DNA from: CBDCIS01 sp965217565
Lineage (GTDB): Bacteria; Chloroflexota; Dehalococcoidia; Lucifugimonadales; CATOSD01
Direction: 5' to 3'
Length of the DNA: 64,000 bases
Assembly (NCBI GenBank): GCA_965217565.1
Contig: CBDCIS010000003.1
Span: 620,001-684,000, forward strand
The number at the start of each line of letters is the position of its first letter. The stretch's first letter is position 1. Position numbers and translations under genes: made by a program. This document shows positions 61,032-64,000 of this stretch, piece by piece. The notes under the pieces were generated by a model. It saw only the letters and a program-made list of their open reading frames with translations, was not told where the DNA came from and searched no databases.

Positions 61032-61154
61032 TCAAGAGTAATAGTCCACGATCTACATGTCGTAGGGGCGGTCGTCTCCCCATCGGAAGCATATGCCCCA
61101 CTGGCGATTACCCCGTATGCTGTACTGGCTAGCCTGCCAATTCACTAATTTCAT
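61032..61154 (-). pseudogene. HigB toxin remnant
   Basis: The frame upstream of higA reads 'SQYSIRGNRQWGICFRWGDDRPYDM', stop, 'IVDYYS', stop. This is the C-terminal third of HigB ('QYSIR.N.QWRICFRW.DGDAYDVEIVDYH') with a TAG where Val/Glu is expected. The N-terminal part is not recognisable further upstream. So the toxin is doubly disabled. It ends 11 bp before higA, the usual toxin-first order. Confidence 0.6.
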
Positions 61155-61231
61155 CTTATGCGGTTGCAAACGAGTTTATTCCATAGGCGTTCCGCATCGA
61201 GCAACTCCTGGCTGGCCGGGCGTCCCCGCTC

Positions 61232-61265
61232 TTGCGGACTTGACGTGTTTTGTGTTACAAAACAC
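61232..61265 (+). promoter_or_regulatory. Palindromic operator and promoter before the ABC receptor gene
   Basis: GTGTTTTGT (61245-61253) and ACAAAACAC (61257-61265) form a perfect 9-bp dyad around GTT. It overlaps a possible promoter TTGCGG (61232-61237), 17 bp, TTACAA (61255-61260). A repressor bound there would block the transport operon. Confidence 0.5.
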
Positions 61266-61304
61266 CATGAAAGTTATGGTAGTTAGCCTTCGGAGGAGGT
61301 GGTC

Positions 61305-62930
61305 ATGCGGCTTGATTCCTACAGATTGACGACCCTAATGCTTTCGCTGGCGCTCCTGCTAACGCTGGCGTTAGCCTGCTCGGACGACAGGCCTGAGCCG
61401 ACGGCCGCGCCGGCGGGCCCTTCCACCGCTGAAATCGCAGCAGTGGTTCAGCAGGCCCTCCAAGCACAGCCGCAAGGCGCGTCCGCTGAGGATGTGGCGG
61501 CCACGGTGCAGGCGGCTCTGGACGCGAGGCCCGGAGTGACCGAGGCGCAGGTGGCCGACGCCATTGCGCGGACTCTGAGGGCGCAGACCCCGGGACTCAC
61601 TGAGGCGCAGGTGGCCGACGCCATTGCCAAGGCGCTCGCTGAGCGGCCCGGAGTGACCGAGGCGCAGGTGGCCGAGGCGATTGTGCGGACTCTGAGGGCG
61701 CAGACCCCGGGACTCACTGAGGCGCAGGTGGCCGACGCCATCGCCAAGGCGCTCGCTGAGCGGCCCGGAGTGACCCAAGAGGACGTTCAGGCTGCAGTCG
61801 CGTCGGCCTTGTCCGACGCGATGGCAACGGCTGTTCCGCCACAGGTTCCCTTCAGAATAGGCGTGATGGAATCCGTAACGGGCCCGGGCGAGACCTATGG
61901 CAGAGTCGCGGTCCAGGCCAAGCAGATGGCCACGGCCGAGATCAACGCCGCCGGCGGCATCAACGGGCGAATGCTTGAGCTGATAGTCGAAGACGAGAAA
62001 TGCAACGCTCAGGACTCGATTGTCGCCTACAACAAGCTGACCGACGTGGACGGCGTGAAGATAATCCTCGGCACCTCCTGCAGCGGCGCGATGCTGGGAG
62101 CCGCCCCCCTAGCCGAGGCGGACGGCGTGATCCTGTTCTCTGGGCTGGCGACTAATCCCGACATCGCCAACGCGGGCGACTACATCTTCCGCACGTCGAT
62201 GAACGACGCCCAGCTGGGTATCGATACCGGCAACGAACTCTGGGCGGACGGAATCCGCAAGCTCGCCACGATAACCGAGGCAACCGACTACGCCGAGGGC
62301 GTAAGGCGCACCACCGTCGCGCAGTTCGAGAAGCTTGGCGGCGAAGTCGTGGGCGAAGAACGCTACGCCTCCGACGTTACCGACTTCAGAAGCCAGTTGA
62401 CGAAGCTGCTCGGCGCGAATCCCGACGCCATTCATGTCGCCGCACAGTCCGAGTTCGCTGGCGGCACCATTGTCAAGCAGGTGCGCGAGTTGGGCTACGA
62501 AGGTGGGCTGTACTCCGAAGTCGTTCCCGTGGGCGCGACGGCCCTGGAGATAGCCGGCGAGGCCGCTACCGGCGTGAAGGCCGTTACGGCGGACCTGGAC
62601 CCGAACAATGACAAGGCCAAGGATGTGCTTGCCAATTTCAGGGAGAGTTACGGCTACGTCACGCTCGCCTGGTACCTGGGTTCGGCCTACGACGACGTGT
62701 ACATCGCCGCCGAGTGTCTCAAGAGGACCAACGACGATCAGGACGCGGACGGCTTCAGGGACTGCATGTACGACATCACATGGAGCGGGAGCATCGGGGA
62801 AAACTACAGCTTCGACGAGAAGGGCGAGGTGGTTGGTCTTTCCAACGTGGTCGTGGAGGTTCTGCCGATGGCGGAGAGGACCGAGGACAACCAGGGTTAC
62901 AAGGTCTTGGGCGGCGCTCCGACCAAGTAA
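61305..62930 (+). CDS. ABC transporter substrate-binding lipoprotein (branched-chain amino acid / amide type) with helical repeats
   Basis: A 541-residue lipoprotein receptor. Signal 'LMLSLALLLTLALAC' with lipid Cys25. Residues about 45-180 are an Ala-rich helical spacer in which 39-residue units starting 'RPGVTEAQVADAI' recur exactly every 117 bp (61530, 61647, with a partial third at 61764). The receptor part, residues about 185-540, is a periplasmic-binding fold like LivJ/AmiC/UrtA: 'FRIGVMESVTGPGETYGRVAVQAKQMATAEINAAGGINGRMLELIVEDEKC', 'GTSCSGAMLGAAPLAE', 'DFRSQLTKL'. GGAGGAGG stands 5 bases before ATG 61305. It feeds the permease at 63083. The ligand is unknown (amino acid, amide or aromatic acid). 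Confidence 0.9.
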   Translation: MRLDSYRLTTLMLSLALLLTLALACSDDRPEPTAAPAGPSTAEIAAVVQQALQAQPQGASAEDVAATVQAALDARPGVTEAQVADAIARTLRAQTPGLTEAQVADAIAKALAERPGVTEAQVAEAIVRTLRAQTPGLTEAQVADAIAKALAERPGVTQEDVQAAVASALSDAMATAVPPQVPFRIGVMESVTGPGETYGRVAVQAKQMATAEINAAGGINGRMLELIVEDEKCNAQDSIVAYNKLTDVDGVKIILGTSCSGAMLGAAPLAEADGVILFSGLATNPDIANAGDYIFRTSMNDAQLGIDTGNELWADGIRKLATITEATDYAEGVRRTTVAQFEKLGGEVVGEERYASDVTDFRSQLTKLLGANPDAIHVAAQSEFAGGTIVKQVRELGYEGGLYSEVVPVGATALEIAGEAATGVKAVTADLDPNNDKAKDVLANFRESYGYVTLAWYLGSAYDDVYIAAECLKRTNDDQDADGFRDCMYDITWSGSIGENYSFDEKGEVVGLSNVVVEVLPMAERTEDNQGYKVLGGAPTK

Positions 62931-62989
62931 AAGGCCGTCTCAAAACCGGCGGGCGTGGTTGGTGGTAGCTGGTGTCGCCCCCCCTCCTA

Positions 62990-63010
62990 ACTTTCCCCCA
63001 ATGGGGGAAA
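62990..63010. terminator. Short perfect hairpin after the receptor gene
   Basis: CTTTCCCCC / GGGGGAAAG around AAT, 60 bp behind the receptor stop, followed by GGACTTTCTC and a second, weaker CTTTCCCC..GGGG pair. Such motifs with the tail GGACTT also follow the permease at 21.6 kb, so it may be a dispersed repeat as well as a terminator or attenuator. Confidence 0.45.
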
Positions 63011-63082
63011 GGACTTTCTCGCTTTCCCCACAGGGGAGGGACTGGCTTGCTCCACTGAGTGAAGCGCATATCGGGGGTCTGA

Positions 63083-64000
63083 TTGCTTAGACTCAGCAAC
63101 CTTCAACAGCGGCTGCCCGTGGGCTTGCGGCTTTCGGGCGCCAATCTCCTAGCGGCCGTTCTAGCCATAGCGATCGCGGCCTACATCTCCTGGAAGGTTG
63201 GCGAGTCTCCCAGCCAGGCCCTTCAATTCGCCTTCAACGGCCTGTCAGTCGGGGCTGTGTACGCGCTGCTGGCGATGGGTTTCACCGTCGTTTATAGCAC
63301 CGTCTGGTTCTTCGACCTGTACTATGGCGCAGCCGCCGCCATCGGAGCCTACGGCGTCCTCTATTTGAGGTCTCAACAGGCGTCGTCCAGCTTCTACGAC
63401 CCGAGCAACCTCTACGTGAACATCGTCTTTGCCGCGCTCATCGCCGGCGTCCTGGCGTGGGCGCTGCACGCGGGTCTATACGCCCGTTTGCGCTCTCGCT
63501 TCAGCCCGCCCGCGCTGCTCATCGGCGGGGGCATCGCAACCGTGGGCGTCGGCGTTTACGTGGGGGGCCTGCTCGCCAATCCCGACGAACTTCACCTGCT
63601 GCTCAGCCCCGCAATCGGGATGTTGACGGCGGTAGTTGCGGGCTGGGCGTTCTATCGGGGCTATCGCAGAGCGTGGCCCAACGCCGCCCTCGCGCCTTTG
63701 TTCGTACTCGTCGTGTTGGCGGCGGCGTTGGGAGCATACTCCGGAGTGCTCGTTGCCAACGCGCCCGAGGCCAATCTCTACCTGAGTTGGGGGGTGTCTT
63801 GCCTGCTTGCCGGCGCGGTCGCGGTTGCGCTGTATCGGGGGCTGTACGTATATATGCGAGAGAGGGCGAGATCACCGCTCATCATGCTGGTCGCGTCGCT
63901 CGGCATCCTGCTGGCTATCACCGCGCTCATAACCATCGTGTTCGAGAGCGCGCCGCGTCCTCTTCCGACGGCGTTCGGCAGCGCCCCTTGGACTATTGGC
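63083..64000 (+). CDS. livH: Branched-chain amino acid-type ABC permease (LivH-like), 3'-truncated
   Basis: The frame opens at TTG 63083 directly after an in-frame TGA and stays open for 306 codons to the window edge. After a first helix ('LLAAVLAIAIAAYISW') comes the LivH hallmark 'FAFNGLSVGAVYALLAMGFTVVYSTVWFFDLYYGAAAAIGAYGVLYL', then further hydrophobic helices and 'SPLIMLVASLGILLAITALITIVF', which matches the 'IASLGVS..L.N' segment. It forms the membrane channel for the lipoprotein receptor just upstream; LivM, LivG and LivF are expected beyond the edge. It has an unusually long insert of extra helices (about residues 115-255) compared with normal LivH (about 290-300 aa in total). The start is uncertain; GTG at about 63119 is possible. 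Confidence 0.82.
   Translation, partial: MLRLSNLQQRLPVGLRLSGANLLAAVLAIAIAAYISWKVGESPSQALQFAFNGLSVGAVYALLAMGFTVVYSTVWFFDLYYGAAAAIGAYGVLYLRSQQASSSFYDPSNLYVNIVFAALIAGVLAWALHAGLYARLRSRFSPPALLIGGGIATVGVGVYVGGLLANPDELHLLLSPAIGMLTAVVAGWAFYRGYRRAWPNAALAPLFVLVVLAAALGAYSGVLVANAPEANLYLSWGVSCLLAGAVAVALYRGLYVYMRERARSPLIMLVASLGILLAITALITIVFESAPRPLPTAFGSAPWTIG

Noticed and set aside
52560..61154. tRNA gene as attachment site of the accessory element
   Set aside because: No tRNA-like cloverleaf was found near either side, and serine integrases do not need one.

Overview
The window (about 60% G+C) looks like a chromosomal segment of an uncultured Chloroflexota bacterium, most likely of the SAR202/Dehalococcoidia type. 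This is an inference from gene content. There are many catabolic oxidoreductases (LLM flavin enzyme, xanthine-dehydrogenase-type molybdoenzyme, Ldh-type dehydrogenase, two 2-hydroxyacid dehydrogenases, RraA, cyclase, hydantoinases), MacA/MacB-like exporters with very long adaptors, CARDB-rich secreted protein, and abundant remnants of mobile and toxin-antitoxin genes. No rRNA, tRNA or CRISPR array was recognised.

Layout. 0-4.6 kb: 5'-truncated comEC, then an eroded restriction-type patch (HNH nuclease, truncated DNA methyltransferase, DUF1828-like gene). 4.6-10.6 kb (minus): cyclase, small protein, LLM oxidoreductase, duplicated PaREP1-like gene and large molybdopterin subunit. 10.6-11.7 kb: gene-free, with a MITE-like palindrome and a promoter nearly identical to one at 4.2 kb. 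11.7-22.7 kb: two paralogous adaptor/permease export sets that share one ATPase gene, plus a DUF5666-like secreted protein; between them lie a broken HEPN gene and an Ldh family gene. 22.7-27.0 kb: FCD/GntR regulator overlapping a three-gene 2-oxoacid:ferredoxin oxidoreductase. Its alpha subunit carries the active-site pattern I recall for oxalate oxidoreductase rather than pyruvate synthase. 27.0-36.1 kb: 2-hydroxyacid dehydrogenases, frameshifted gamma-glutamyltransferase, YcaQ-type glycosylase, OsmC, phosphatase, RraA, cupin. 36.2-38.7 kb: DUF3800 gene cut by an IS5-type element, with a second IS5-type element 142 bp away. 38.9-44.2 kb: hyuA, hyuB and a DAO-family FAD oxidase. 45.0-51.6 kb: a 2213-residue secreted protein with 15 CARDB-like repeats.

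From about 52.6 to 61.1 kb lies an accessory element: a replication-relaxation-like double winged-helix protein, two HTH/coiled-coil proteins (one membrane anchored), 1.4 kb of gene-free DNA with repeats about 430 bp apart, a small protein/PIN toxin-like pair, a frameshifted B3-like gene, a large serine recombinase, a frameshifted ParB-like HTH gene and a HigA antitoxin with a dead HigB. The window ends with a branched-chain amino acid-type ABC uptake operon (lipoprotein receptor, then a LivH-like permease running off the edge).

How the genes fit together. The 22.7-36 kb stretch reads as small-organic-acid catabolism: oxalate or another 2-oxoacid to CO2 and reduced ferredoxin, next to glyoxylate/hydroxypyruvate-reductase-like enzymes, RraA and Ldh. 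The many single-base lesions fall mostly in accessory genes, while neighbouring core genes are intact, which suggests real decay rather than uniformly poor sequence.
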